DNA from: Paraburkholderia sp. LEh10
GTDB lineage: Bacteria; Pseudomonadota; Gammaproteobacteria; Burkholderiales; Burkholderiaceae
Length of the DNA stretch: 64,000 nucleotides
Direction: 5' to 3'
Assembly: GCF_017814945.1 (NCBI RefSeq)
Contig: NZ_JAGIPX010000027.1
Location: 2,910 to 66,909 of the forward strand
The notes below the pieces were generated by a model. That model did not search any database and was not told the origin of the DNA. It saw only the letters and a program-made list of their open reading frames with translations. Positions 52,310 to 60,866 of the stretch are shown here, in pieces. The stretch's first letter is position 1. Every line of letters begins with the position of its first letter. The position numbers and the translations under genes are program-made.

Positions 52310-53071
52310 ATGCTCGCTCGCTTGTCCGATCTCGACCGCCGTGCCTTCCGTGATGGCGCGCGCGCCTATTCGCCGACGCTGATGGCGATCTTCTCCTGGG
52401 GCCTCGTGACGGGGATCGCGATGAGCAAGTCGGTGATGACGGTGCCGCAGTCGCTCGGCATGTCGCTGCTGGTCTATGCGGGCTCGTCGCAGCTCGCGGT
52501 GCTGCCGCTGATGCTGGCGAAGCTCCCGATCTGGACGATCCTGCTCACGGCCGCGATGGTCAACACGCGCTTCGTGATCTTCAGCGCGGGCCTCGCTCCG
52601 CATTTTTCCTATCTGCCGCTGCATCGCCGGCTGCTCGTCGGCTACTTCAACGGCGACGTGATTTATCTGCTGTTCCAGAAGAAAAACTTCCAGACGGGCT
52701 ATGTGCCCGGCAAGGAAGCGTATTTCTGGGGCATGGCCGTGTCCAGCTGGCTGTCGTGGCAGGTGTCGTCGGTGGTCGGCATTCTGCTGGCCAGCCTCTT
52801 TCCCGACAACTGGGGCCTCTCGCTCGCCGGCACGCTCGCGCTGATCCCCGTGATGGTGTCGGCGATCTCGTCGCGCTCGACGCTGGCGGCCGTCAGCGTC
52901 GCGGGCATCGTCGCGCTGGTCGCGTTCGATCTGCCTTACCGGCTCGCGCTGCCGCTCGCCGTCGTCACGGCGATCGTCGCGGGCAGCGTCGCCGATGCAA
53001 TGGTCGAGCGCGCCGACCTGCGCCGCATCCGCATCCGCAACCGCACGCAAAGTCCTGGAGACACGCGATGA
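52310..53071 (+). CDS. azlC: Branched-chain amino acid exporter, large subunit AzlC
   Basis: 253 residues from the ATG at 52310; a GTG at 52277 is a possible longer start. Seven to eight membrane helices; the AzlC pattern SPTLMAIFSWGLVTGIAMSKSVM, GMSLLVYAGSSQLAVLPLM and MVNTRFVIFSAGLAPHFS is seen. Together with AzlD it exports branched-chain amino acids. Its stop overlaps the azlD start (ATGA). It is divergent from ilvE, so the two gene sets probably answer to the same metabolite pool. Confidence 0.9.
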   Translation: MLARLSDLDRRAFRDGARAYSPTLMAIFSWGLVTGIAMSKSVMTVPQSLGMSLLVYAGSSQLAVLPLMLAKLPIWTILLTAAMVNTRFVIFSAGLAPHFSYLPLHRRLLVGYFNGDVIYLLFQKKNFQTGYVPGKEAYFWGMAVSSWLSWQVSSVVGILLASLFPDNWGLSLAGTLALIPVMVSAISSRSTLAAVSVAGIVALVAFDLPYRLALPLAVVTAIVAGSVADAMVERADLRRIRIRNRTQSPGDTR

Positions 53072-53391
53072 CCACGCTGCAGATCTGGCTCGCGATCATC
53101 GGCATGACGTTTGTCACAGCGCTGACACGCGCGCTGTTTCTGATCGGGGGTGAGCGCACGGTGTTGCCGGAGCGCGCGCAACGGATGCTGCGTTACGCGC
53201 CCGCGGCGGCGCTCGCGGCCGTCGTCGTGCCGGACGTGCTCGTGACGGACAGCGGCGTCTCCGTGGCCCTGTCGAATCATGAGCTGTACGGCACGCTCGC
53301 GGGCCTCGCGTGGTTCCTGTGGCGCCGCACGATGCTCGGCACGATCGTGGTCGGAATGCTGGTGTTCACCGCACTGCGGCTGCTCTTCTGA
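53068..53391 (+). CDS. azlD: Branched-chain amino acid exporter, small subunit AzlD
   Basis: 107 residues; the ATG overlaps the azlC stop by four bases. Four helices with the AzlD pattern (IWLAIIGMTFVTALTRALFLIGGERTVLPERAQRMLRYAPAAALAAVVVPDVL, then YGTLAGLAWFLWRRTMLGTIVVGMLVFTALRLLF). It pairs with AzlC in the inner membrane. Confidence 0.9.
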   Translation: MTTLQIWLAIIGMTFVTALTRALFLIGGERTVLPERAQRMLRYAPAAALAAVVVPDVLVTDSGVSVALSNHELYGTLAGLAWFLWRRTMLGTIVVGMLVFTALRLLF

Positions 53392-53609
53392 TCCCGCGTC
53401 GCGACGGCGGCGCGGATGTTGCGCTGCAATAAGCGCGCGGCACTCGCAGTCGCGGGCAAATACCGGGATTCGCCTGGATCGGGTTAGATCGGTCTGTCGA
53501 TCGGTTAAAATGGTCGTCTCCCGGAACATGCGCGAAGCCGCCGGCACCGTTCGCGAGGGGCCGTTCGCGCAGCGTCCGCACCGCCTTCCAATCAACTCGC
53601 ATACGAATC

Positions 53610-54803
53610 ATGAAACAGGTATTGCGTCTCTCCGATCTGATCGCCGAAGGCAAGCTAGCCGGCCAACGCGTCTTCATCCGCGCCGACCTGAACGTGCCGC
53701 AGGACGACGCCGGCAACATCACCGAAGACACCCGCATCCGCGCTTCCGTGCCCGCCATCAAGTCCGCGCTCGACGCCGGCGCGGCCGTCATGGTCACGTC
53801 GCACCTGGGCCGCCCGACGGAAGGCGACTTCAAGCCCGAAGACTCGCTCGCGCCCGTCGCGAAACGTCTCGCCGAACTGCTCGGCCGCGACGTGCCGCTC
53901 GTGCAGAACTGGGTCGAGAACGGTGTGAACGTCGCGCCGGGCCAGCTCGTGCTGCTCGAAAATTGCCGCGTGAACAAGGGCGAGAAGAAGGATTCCGACG
54001 AGCTCGCGCAGAAAATGGCGAAGCTCTGCGACGTCTACGTGAACGACGCGTTCGGCACCGCGCATCGTGCCGAGGCCACGACGCACGGCATCGCGAAGTA
54101 CGCGAGCGTCGCGTGCGCGGGCCCGCTGCTCGCGGCCGAGCTCGAAGCGCTCGGCAAGGCGCTTGGCGCGCCGAAGCGTCCGCTGGTTGCGATCGTCGCG
54201 GGTTCGAAGGTGTCGACCAAGCTGACCATTCTGAAGTCGCTGGCCGACAAGGTCGATCAGCTGATCGTCGGTGGCGGCATTGCGAATACATTCATGCTGG
54301 CGGCGGGCCTGAAGATCGGCAAGTCGCTCGTCGAAGCCGATCTCGTCGACGAAGCGAAGGCGATCATCGAAGCAGCGAAGGCGCGCGGCGCATCGGTGCC
54401 GATTCCGTCGGACGTCGTCACGGCGAAGGAGTTTTCGCCGACGGCCAAGGCCGAGATCAAGAAGGTCGCCGACGTTCAAGACGACGACATGATCCTCGAC
54501 ATCGGACCGGAAACGGCGAAGGCGCTCGCGTCGCAGCTCGAAAAGGCCGGCACCATCGTCTGGAACGGCCCCGTTGGCGTGTTCGAGTTCGACCAGTTCG
54601 GCAACGGCACGAAGACGCTGGCTGAAGCGATCGCGAAGTCGCCGGCGTACTCGATCGCAGGCGGCGGCGACACGCTCGCGGCCATCGCCAAGTACGGCAT
54701 CCACGACAAGGTCAGCTATATCTCGACGGGGGGCGGCGCATTCCTCGAGTTCCTCGAGGGCAAGAAGCTGCCGGCAGTCGCAGTGCTGGAATCGCGGGCC
54801 TGA
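53610..54803 (+). CDS. pgk: Phosphoglycerate kinase
   Basis: 397 residues, the normal length. The N-terminal substrate domain shows RVFIRADLNVPQDD and VMVTSHLGRPTEG; the C-terminal nucleotide domain shows AIVAGSKVSTKLTILKSL, KTIV-type WNGPVGVFEFDQFGNGTK and SIAGGGDTLAAIAKY. It makes ATP and 3-phosphoglycerate in glycolysis. The pyruvate kinase frame begins 2 bases after the stop, so the genes are one transcript. Confidence 0.98.
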   Translation: MKQVLRLSDLIAEGKLAGQRVFIRADLNVPQDDAGNITEDTRIRASVPAIKSALDAGAAVMVTSHLGRPTEGDFKPEDSLAPVAKRLAELLGRDVPLVQNWVENGVNVAPGQLVLLENCRVNKGEKKDSDELAQKMAKLCDVYVNDAFGTAHRAEATTHGIAKYASVACAGPLLAAELEALGKALGAPKRPLVAIVAGSKVSTKLTILKSLADKVDQLIVGGGIANTFMLAAGLKIGKSLVEADLVDEAKAIIEAAKARGASVPIPSDVVTAKEFSPTAKAEIKKVADVQDDDMILDIGPETAKALASQLEKAGTIVWNGPVGVFEFDQFGNGTKTLAEAIAKSPAYSIAGGGDTLAAIAKYGIHDKVSYISTGGGAFLEFLEGKKLPAVAVLESRA

Positions 54804-54805
54804 TA

Positions 54806-55285
54806 ATGGCGACGCGCTCCCCCAACAAGCCTCAGAAGACGCGCAACGCGTCGCGCACGGCAGCGGCAGGGGGGCGCGCAGCGCGCTCCGCAAAGGCGCT
54901 GCAACCCGAGGCCGCTGTGCGCGCGGCCTCGCAACTTTCCGGCAACGCGCCAGTGGCACAGACCGCAGCCGCCGCCGAAGATCAGAATCCCGAACTGGCT
55001 GTCGCCGAAGTCGCCGCACCTGCGGACGTCGGCCAGCAGGCAGCCGGTTCAGCCGCAACGGTGTCTCTCGCCTCGCACACCGAAGAAGCCCATCCATCTC
55101 AATCCGCGGCACCTGAGTCGCCACGGACAGCAGATATCGCAGCAGTCCCCCACGATTCGACGCCGGGCCTTCAAGGTTCGAAGGGAACGAACGGCGCACC
55201 GCCCCATGTAGCACCCGTCGTTGCGCAGCCTCCGCATCCGACTCCCAACGTTCATCCCAGCGATCTCATCCAGACGAGGAGACTC
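54806..55285 (+). other. In-frame 160-codon lead ahead of the pyk core
   Basis: An ATG two bases after the pgk stop opens 160 codons that join the pyk frame without a stop. The predicted segment is Ala-, Pro- and Gln-rich with no fold. A proper ribosome site (GACGAGGAG) lies only before the inner ATG at 55286, which gives a normal-length enzyme. So the lead may be an untranslated frame or a genuine extension. Confidence 0.5.
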
Positions 55286-56722
55286 ATGCATCGCGCCACC
55301 AAGATTGTCGCAACCATCGGCCCCGCTTCGAGCACGCAGGACATTCTGCTGCAGATGATCCAGGCGGGCGCCGACGTGGTGCGCCTCAACTTCTCGCACG
55401 GCACCGCCGACGACCATCGTCAACGCGCGGAGTTCGTACGCGAAGCGGCCCGGCAGGCAGGCCGCGAAGTCGGCATCATGGCCGACCTGCAAGGCCCGAA
55501 AATCCGTGTCGGCAAGTTCGAAAACGGCAAGACCACGCTGAATGCCGGTAGCACGTTCATCCTCGACGCCGATTGCGAACTCGGCAACGAAGAGCGCGTC
55601 GGCCTCGACTACAAGGACCTGCCGCGCGACCTGAAAGCCGGCGACACGCTGCTTCTGAACGACGGCCTGATCGTGCTGACCGTCACGCGCGTGATCGGCA
55701 ACGAGATCCATACCGTCGTGAAGATCGGCGGCGACCTGTCGAACAACAAGGGCATCAACCGCCAGGGCGGCGGCCTGACGGCGCCGGCGCTGACCGCGAA
55801 GGACATGGAAGACATCCGCACGGCGATGTCGCTCGGCGCGGACTACGTCGCCGTGTCGTTCCCGAAAAACGCGACCGACATGGAAATGGCGCGCCAGCTC
55901 GCGAACATCGCGGGCGCGCCTTACGGCATCAAGCCGAAGATGATCGCGAAGATCGAGCGCGCCGAGGCGATTCCGGCGCTGCAAGGCATTCTCGACGCAT
56001 CGGACGGCATCATGGTCGCGCGCGGCGACCTCGCCGTCGAAGTCGGCAACGCGGCCGTGCCCGCGCTGCAAAAGCGCATGATCCGCATGGCGCGCGACGC
56101 GAACAAGTTCGTGATCACGGCCACGCAGATGATGGAATCGATGATCAACGCGCCCGTGCCGACGCGCGCGGAAGTGTCGGACGTCGCGAATGCGGTGCTG
56201 GACGGCACGGATGCCGTGATGCTGTCGGCGGAATCGGCGGCGGGCAAGTATCCCGTGCAGACCATCGAAACGATGGCGGCAATCTGCGTCGAAGCCGAGA
56301 AGTCGGAACACGTCGAGCTCGACAAGGATTTCCTCGACCGCACGTTCACGCGCATCGACCAGTCGATCGCGATGGGCGCGCTCTTCACCGCGTATCACCT
56401 CGGCGCGAAGGCGATCGTCGCGCTGACGGAGTCGGGCTCGACGGCGCTGTGGATGTCGCGTCACTGGACGCATGTCCCCATCTTCGCGCTCACGCCGCGC
56501 GAGGGCAGCGAGCGCGCGATGCAGATCTACCGCAACGTGACGCCGCTGCATCTCGATACCAGCAGCGACCGCGACATCGCGCTCGCGCAGGCGCTGGAAG
56601 TGGTGGTCGGCAAGGGCTACGCGGCGCGCGGCGACATGGTCGTGCTGACGGTCGGCGAGCCGATGGGCCAGGCGGGCGGCACGAACACGCTGAAGATCGT
56701 CCGCGTCGGCGAGCCGGTCTGA
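55286..56722 (+). CDS. pyk: Pyruvate kinase
   Basis: 478 residues from the ATG at 55286, which has GAGGAG five bases upstream and begins MHRATKIVATIGPASS, the usual family start. Motifs: VVRLNFSHGTADDHRQRA, MADLQGPKIRVGKF, the Mg-site MIAKIERAEAIPALQ, GIMVARGDLAVEVG, and the C-terminal domain (MSRHWTHVPIFALTPREGSERA). It makes pyruvate and ATP from phosphoenolpyruvate. It is on the same transcript as pgk, two glycolytic steps together with fba further down. Confidence 0.96.
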   Translation: MHRATKIVATIGPASSTQDILLQMIQAGADVVRLNFSHGTADDHRQRAEFVREAARQAGREVGIMADLQGPKIRVGKFENGKTTLNAGSTFILDADCELGNEERVGLDYKDLPRDLKAGDTLLLNDGLIVLTVTRVIGNEIHTVVKIGGDLSNNKGINRQGGGLTAPALTAKDMEDIRTAMSLGADYVAVSFPKNATDMEMARQLANIAGAPYGIKPKMIAKIERAEAIPALQGILDASDGIMVARGDLAVEVGNAAVPALQKRMIRMARDANKFVITATQMMESMINAPVPTRAEVSDVANAVLDGTDAVMLSAESAAGKYPVQTIETMAAICVEAEKSEHVELDKDFLDRTFTRIDQSIAMGALFTAYHLGAKAIVALTESGSTALWMSRHWTHVPIFALTPREGSERAMQIYRNVTPLHLDTSSDRDIALAQALEVVVGKGYAARGDMVVLTVGEPMGQAGGTNTLKIVRVGEPV

Positions 56723-56742
56723 GCGAAAGCCAGAACGGCACG

Positions 56743-56825
56743 CGTGAAGCAGACAGCCGTGTCCCCGAAAGAGAGGCGGCGCACGCACTATCGGACGGTG
56801 CGCTCGGGACACGGTCTGCTTCACG
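56743..56825. repeat. Long imperfect inverted repeat between pyk and fba
   Basis: CGTGAAGCAGAC-AG-CCGTGTCCC pairs with GGGACACGG-TCTGCTTCACG over about 20 base pairs with a two-base bulge, enclosing a second stem GCGCAC / GTGCGC. No T run follows, so it is more likely a processing or attenuation element than a plain terminator. Confidence 0.7.
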
Positions 56826-56896
56826 ATAAAATTGCATGAAATTGCATAAATAGATGCCGTCGGCACAGATTTCGTTTCAATCTATGGAGTAACTCA

Positions 56897-57961
56897 ATGC
56901 CTCTCGTATCAATGCGTCAACTGCTGGACCATGCCGCCGAACACGGTTATGGCCTGCCGGCATTCAACGTAAACAATCTGGAGCAGGTGCAGGCGATCAT
57001 GGCGGCCGCGGATCAGGTCAACGCGCCCGTCATCATGCAGGCGTCGGCGGGCGCGCGTAAGTACGCGGGCGAGCCGTTTCTGCGTCACCTGATCGAAGCC
57101 GCCGTCGAATCGTATCCGCACATTCCCGTCGTGATGCACCAGGATCACGGCCAGTCGCCAGCCGTCTGCATGGCGGCGATCCGCAGCGGCTTCACGAGCG
57201 TGATGATGGACGGCTCGCTCGAAGCCGACGGCAAGACGGTGGCATCGTACGAGTACAACGTCGACGTGTCGCGCAAGGTCGTCGAAGCGGCGCATTCGAT
57301 CGGCGTGACGGTGGAAGCGGAACTCGGCGTGCTCGGCTCGCTGGAAACGATGAAGGGCGACAAGGAAGACGGCCACGGCGCGGAAGGCACGATGACGCGC
57401 GAGCAACTGCTGACCGACGTCGAGCAGGCGGCGGACTTCGTGAAGCTCACGCAATGCGACGCGCTCGCCATCGCGATCGGCACGTCGCATGGCGCGTACA
57501 AGTTTTCGAAGAAGCCGACGGGCGATATCCTGTCGATTCAGCGCATCAAGGAAATTCACCAGCGCATTCCGAACACGCATCTGGTGATGCACGGCTCATC
57601 GTCGGTTCCGCAGGAACTGCTCGCGGAAATCCGCGAATTCGGCGGCGACATGAAGGAAACCTACGGCGTGCCCGTCGAGGAAATCCAGGAAGGCATTAAG
57701 AACGGCGTGCGCAAGATCAACATCGACACCGATCTGCGTCTTGCGATCACGGGCGCGATCCGCCGCTACATGGCGGAGAACCGTTCGAAGTTCGATCCGC
57801 GCGACTACCTGAAGCCGGCTCGTGAAGCCGCGAAGAAGGTCTGCGTGGACCGTTATCTGGCGTTCGGCTGCGAAGGCCAGGCGTCGAAGATCAAGCCGAT
57901 CTCGCTGGACAAGATCGCTGAGAAGTACAAGGCGGGCGAGCTCGCGCAAGTCGTTCGCTAA
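56897..57961 (+). CDS. fba: Fructose-bisphosphate aldolase, class II
   Basis: 354 residues, right for the Calvin-type subgroup. Zinc-site and substrate motifs: VNNLEQVQAIMAAADQVNAPVIMQASAGARKYAG, VVMHQDHGQSPAVCM with the metal His pair, VTVEAELGVLGSLE with Glu, AIAIGTSHGAYKF with His, and LVMHGSSSVPQELL with His. It splits fructose 1,6-bisphosphate to dihydroxyacetone phosphate and glyceraldehyde 3-phosphate. It follows pgk-pyk, with the long inverted repeat in the 174-base gap. The ATG has TGGAGTAAC upstream. Confidence 0.97.
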   Translation: MPLVSMRQLLDHAAEHGYGLPAFNVNNLEQVQAIMAAADQVNAPVIMQASAGARKYAGEPFLRHLIEAAVESYPHIPVVMHQDHGQSPAVCMAAIRSGFTSVMMDGSLEADGKTVASYEYNVDVSRKVVEAAHSIGVTVEAELGVLGSLETMKGDKEDGHGAEGTMTREQLLTDVEQAADFVKLTQCDALAIAIGTSHGAYKFSKKPTGDILSIQRIKEIHQRIPNTHLVMHGSSSVPQELLAEIREFGGDMKETYGVPVEEIQEGIKNGVRKINIDTDLRLAITGAIRRYMAENRSKFDPRDYLKPAREAAKKVCVDRYLAFGCEGQASKIKPISLDKIAEKYKAGELAQVVR

Positions 57962-58046
57962 GCAGCACACGGGCGCGGCGTAGCGCCCGCCTGTGTGCGT
58001 TGTGCGTACTCACGCGCCTGGCCATCTGGCCAGGTTGTCGTCAGAT

Positions 58047-58082
58047 CGCCGTTCCCGCATGATCCGGGGAACGGCGTTTCCC
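58047..58082 (+). terminator. Terminator after fba
   Basis: CGCCGTTCCC / GGGAACGGCG with a 10-base loop, followed by TTTCCCTTTT. A second small hairpin (CCTGGCC / GGCCAGG) lies just before it at 58017-58034. Confidence 0.8.
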
Positions 58083-58126
58083 TTTTGTTCCGGGCAGTAC
58101 TTGCCCCATTTTAGTGAATCACGACG

Positions 58127-59017
58127 ATGTCTACCCTTTACGAATCCACGCTCCGCTCGCTGCCGCTGCTCGGCCGCGGCAAGGTCCGCGACAACTACGC
58201 GGTGGGCAACGACCAGCTGCTGATCGTCACGACGGACCGCCTGTCCGCGTTCGACGTCATCATGGGCGAGCCGATTCCGGGTAAGGGTCGCGTGCTGAAC
58301 CAGATGGCGAACTTCTGGTTCGACAAGCTCAAGCATGTGGTGCCGAATCATTTGACGGGCGTCGCGCCCGAGTCCGTCGTCGCGCCGGACGAAGTCGAGC
58401 AGGTGAAGGGCCGCGCCGTGGTCGTCAAGCGCCTCGAGCCGATTCTCGTCGAAGCGGTCGTGCGCGGTTATCTGGCGGGGAGCGGCTGGAAGGACTATCA
58501 GGCGACGGGCGCCGTGTGCGGCGTGCAACTGCCGGAAGGCCTGCAAAACGCACAGAAGCTGCCCGAGCCGATCTTCACGCCGGCGGCAAAGGCCGAAATG
58601 GGCCACCACGACGAAAACATCACGTTTGATGAGATGGAGCGCCGCATCGGCACCGAACTGTCGGCGACGATCCGCGACATCTCCATCCGCCTGTACAAGG
58701 AAGCGGCGGATTATGCGGCGACGCGCGGCATCATCATCGCCGACACGAAGTTCGAGTTCGGTCTGGACGATAAAGGCCAGTTGTATCTGATGGACGAAGC
58801 GCTGACGGCTGACTCGTCGCGCTTCTGGCCGGCGGATCAATATCAGGTCGGCACGAATCCCCCTTCGTTCGACAAGCAATTCGTGCGCGACTGGCTCGAA
58901 ACCCAGCCGTGGAAGAAGGAGCCTCCCGCGCCGAAGCTGCCGGACGAGGTCGTCACCAAGACGGCCGAAAAGTATCAGGAAGCGCTCGAGCGCCTGACGG
59001 GCCAAAAGCTCGCCTGA
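58127..59017 (+). CDS. purC: SAICAR synthase
   Basis: 296 residues, at the upper end of the family. Motifs: LPLLGRGKVRDNYAVGNDQLLIVTTDRLSAFDVIMGEPIPGKGRVL, KRLEPILVEAVVRGYLAGSGWKDYQ, and the DEALTADSSRFWPADQY catalytic block. It joins aspartate to CAIR in purine synthesis. It heads a purine unit with purE and purK 25 and 87 bases apart. Confidence 0.97.
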   Translation: MSTLYESTLRSLPLLGRGKVRDNYAVGNDQLLIVTTDRLSAFDVIMGEPIPGKGRVLNQMANFWFDKLKHVVPNHLTGVAPESVVAPDEVEQVKGRAVVVKRLEPILVEAVVRGYLAGSGWKDYQATGAVCGVQLPEGLQNAQKLPEPIFTPAAKAEMGHHDENITFDEMERRIGTELSATIRDISIRLYKEAADYAATRGIIIADTKFEFGLDDKGQLYLMDEALTADSSRFWPADQYQVGTNPPSFDKQFVRDWLETQPWKKEPPAPKLPDEVVTKTAEKYQEALERLTGQKLA

Positions 59018-59042
59018 GCGCCACGCATACGGAACAAGCAAG

Positions 59043-59558
59043 ATGAGTGAAGTTCAGGCACATACGCATAACGCGCCTCTCGTCGGCGTGCTGATGGGTT
59101 CCAGCTCCGACTGGGAAGTCATGAAGAACGCGGTCGCGATCCTGCAGGAATTCGGCGTCCCGTACGAAGCGAAAGTCGTTTCCGCGCACCGCATGCCGGA
59201 CGAAATGTTCGCCTATGCTGAAAGCGCACGCGAGCGCGGCATCCGCGCGATCATTGCGGGCGCGGGCGGTGCCGCGCATCTGCCCGGCATGCTCGCCGCC
59301 AAGACGACGGTGCCCGTGCTGGGCGTGCCCGTCGCGAGCAGGTATCTGAAGGGTGTCGATTCGCTGCATTCGATCGTGCAAATGCCGAAGGGCGTGCCCG
59401 TCGCGACGTTCGCGATCGGCGAAGCGGGCGCGGCGAATGCGGCACTGTTCGCGGTGTCGCTGTTGAGCGGCACGTCGCCGGAATACGCGGAGAAGCTCGC
59501 TGCATTCCGCGTGCGCCAGAACGAAGCCGCTCACGCGATGACGCTGCCGCCGCTGTAA
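59043..59558 (+). CDS. purE: N5-carboxyaminoimidazole ribonucleotide mutase
   Basis: 171 residues, normal for class I PurE. The active-site loop GVLMGSSSDWEVMKNAVAILQEFGVPYEAKVVSAHRMPDEMFAYAE contains the catalytic His in AHRMP; IAGAGGAAHLPGMLAAKTTVPVLGVP lines the rest. It turns N5-CAIR into CAIR. purK, its partner, is encoded 87 bases downstream. Confidence 0.97.
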   Translation: MSEVQAHTHNAPLVGVLMGSSSDWEVMKNAVAILQEFGVPYEAKVVSAHRMPDEMFAYAESARERGIRAIIAGAGGAAHLPGMLAAKTTVPVLGVPVASRYLKGVDSLHSIVQMPKGVPVATFAIGEAGAANAALFAVSLLSGTSPEYAEKLAAFRVRQNEAAHAMTLPPL

Positions 59559-59645
59559 GCACTATTGTTCGAGAAAAGAGCAGTACTCGTAGAAGTCCAA
59601 TGCATGACCCGGCCGATCCCGCATCGGCCGTGACCGACCACCAAG

Positions 59646-60854
59646 ATGAATCCAGACAACACTCCGGTTTCACCGATTATGCCCGGCGCATGGCTCGGCA
59701 TGGTCGGCGGCGGCCAACTCGGCCGCATGTTCTGTTTCGCCGCGCAGGCGATGGGCTATCGCGTCGCCGTGCTCGATCCGGATGAAGCCAGTCCGGCGGG
59801 CGCCGTCGCGGATCGCCACCTGCGCGCGCCCTACGATGATGAAGCGGCCCTCACCGAACTCGCGCGTTTGTGCGCGGCGGTATCGACCGAGTTCGAGAAC
59901 GTGCCCGCCGCGAGTCTCGACTTTCTCGCGCGCACGACGTTCGTGAGCCCGGCAGGGCGTTGCGTGGCCGTCGCGCAGGACCGCATTGCGGAGAAGCGGT
60001 TCATCGCGTCGTCGGGTGTGCCCGTTGCGCCGCATGTCGTGATCGAAACCTCGGATGCGCTCGCTGCGCTCGACAACTCAACGCTCGAAGCCGTGCTGCC
60101 CGGCATCCTGAAGACGGCGCGCATGGGCTACGACGGCAAAGGCCAGGTGCGTGTCGGCAATGCGGCCGAAGTGCGCGCGGCGCATGCGTCGCTGGGCGGC
60201 GTCCCTTGCGTGCTCGAAAGGCGCTTGCCGCTGAAGTTCGAAGTGTCGGCGCTGATCGCGCGCGGTGCGAACGGTTGCTCTGCGGTGTATCCCCTCGCGC
60301 AGAACACACATCGCCACGGCGTGCTGTCGCATACCATCGTGCCCGCGCCCGACGCCAGCGCGACGCTCGTCGAACAGGCGCAGCAGGCCGCGCTGCAGAT
60401 CGCGGACAAGCTCGGCTATGTCGGTGTGCTGTGTGTCGAGTTTTTCATTCTCGAAGACAGCACACTGGTCGCGAACGAGATGGCGCCGCGTCCGCACAAC
60501 TCCGGCCACTACACGGTCGATGCGTGCGCAACCAGCCAGTTCGAGCAGCAGGTGCGCGCGATGACGGGCATGCCCCTCGGCGACGCGCGCCAGCATTCGC
60601 CCGCAGTGATGCTGAACATCCTCGGCGACGTGTGGTTTCCCGTCAATGCGAAGGGCGAGAAGCCGGGCGCCGCCGTCACGCCGCCGTGGCATGAAGTGGC
60701 TGCGATGCCGGAAGCGCGTCTGCATCTGTACGGCAAGGAAGAGGCGCGTCCTGGCCGCAAGATGGGCCACGTGAACTTCACGGCCGCTACGCTCGAGCGT
60801 GCGCGCGCGGCCGCGCGCGATTGCGCGCGCCTGTTGCATATTCCGACGAGCTGA
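59646..60854 (+). CDS. purK: N5-carboxyaminoimidazole ribonucleotide synthase
   Basis: 402 residues. ATP-grasp enzyme: GAWLGMVGGGQLGRMFCFAAQAMGYRVAVLDPD at the N-terminus, VLPGILKTARMGYDGKGQVRV for ATP, VAPHVVIE, and LCVEFFILEDSTLVANEMAPRPHNSGHYTVDACATSQFEQQVRAMTGMPLG with the metal site. It carboxylates AIR with bicarbonate and ATP. It is followed by a Sua5-like gene 12 bases later on the same transcript. Confidence 0.97.
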   Translation: MNPDNTPVSPIMPGAWLGMVGGGQLGRMFCFAAQAMGYRVAVLDPDEASPAGAVADRHLRAPYDDEAALTELARLCAAVSTEFENVPAASLDFLARTTFVSPAGRCVAVAQDRIAEKRFIASSGVPVAPHVVIETSDALAALDNSTLEAVLPGILKTARMGYDGKGQVRVGNAAEVRAAHASLGGVPCVLERRLPLKFEVSALIARGANGCSAVYPLAQNTHRHGVLSHTIVPAPDASATLVEQAQQAALQIADKLGYVGVLCVEFFILEDSTLVANEMAPRPHNSGHYTVDACATSQFEQQVRAMTGMPLGDARQHSPAVMLNILGDVWFPVNAKGEKPGAAVTPPWHEVAAMPEARLHLYGKEEARPGRKMGHVNFTAATLERARAAARDCARLLHIPTS

Positions 60855-60866
60855 GCGGTAGCCTCC

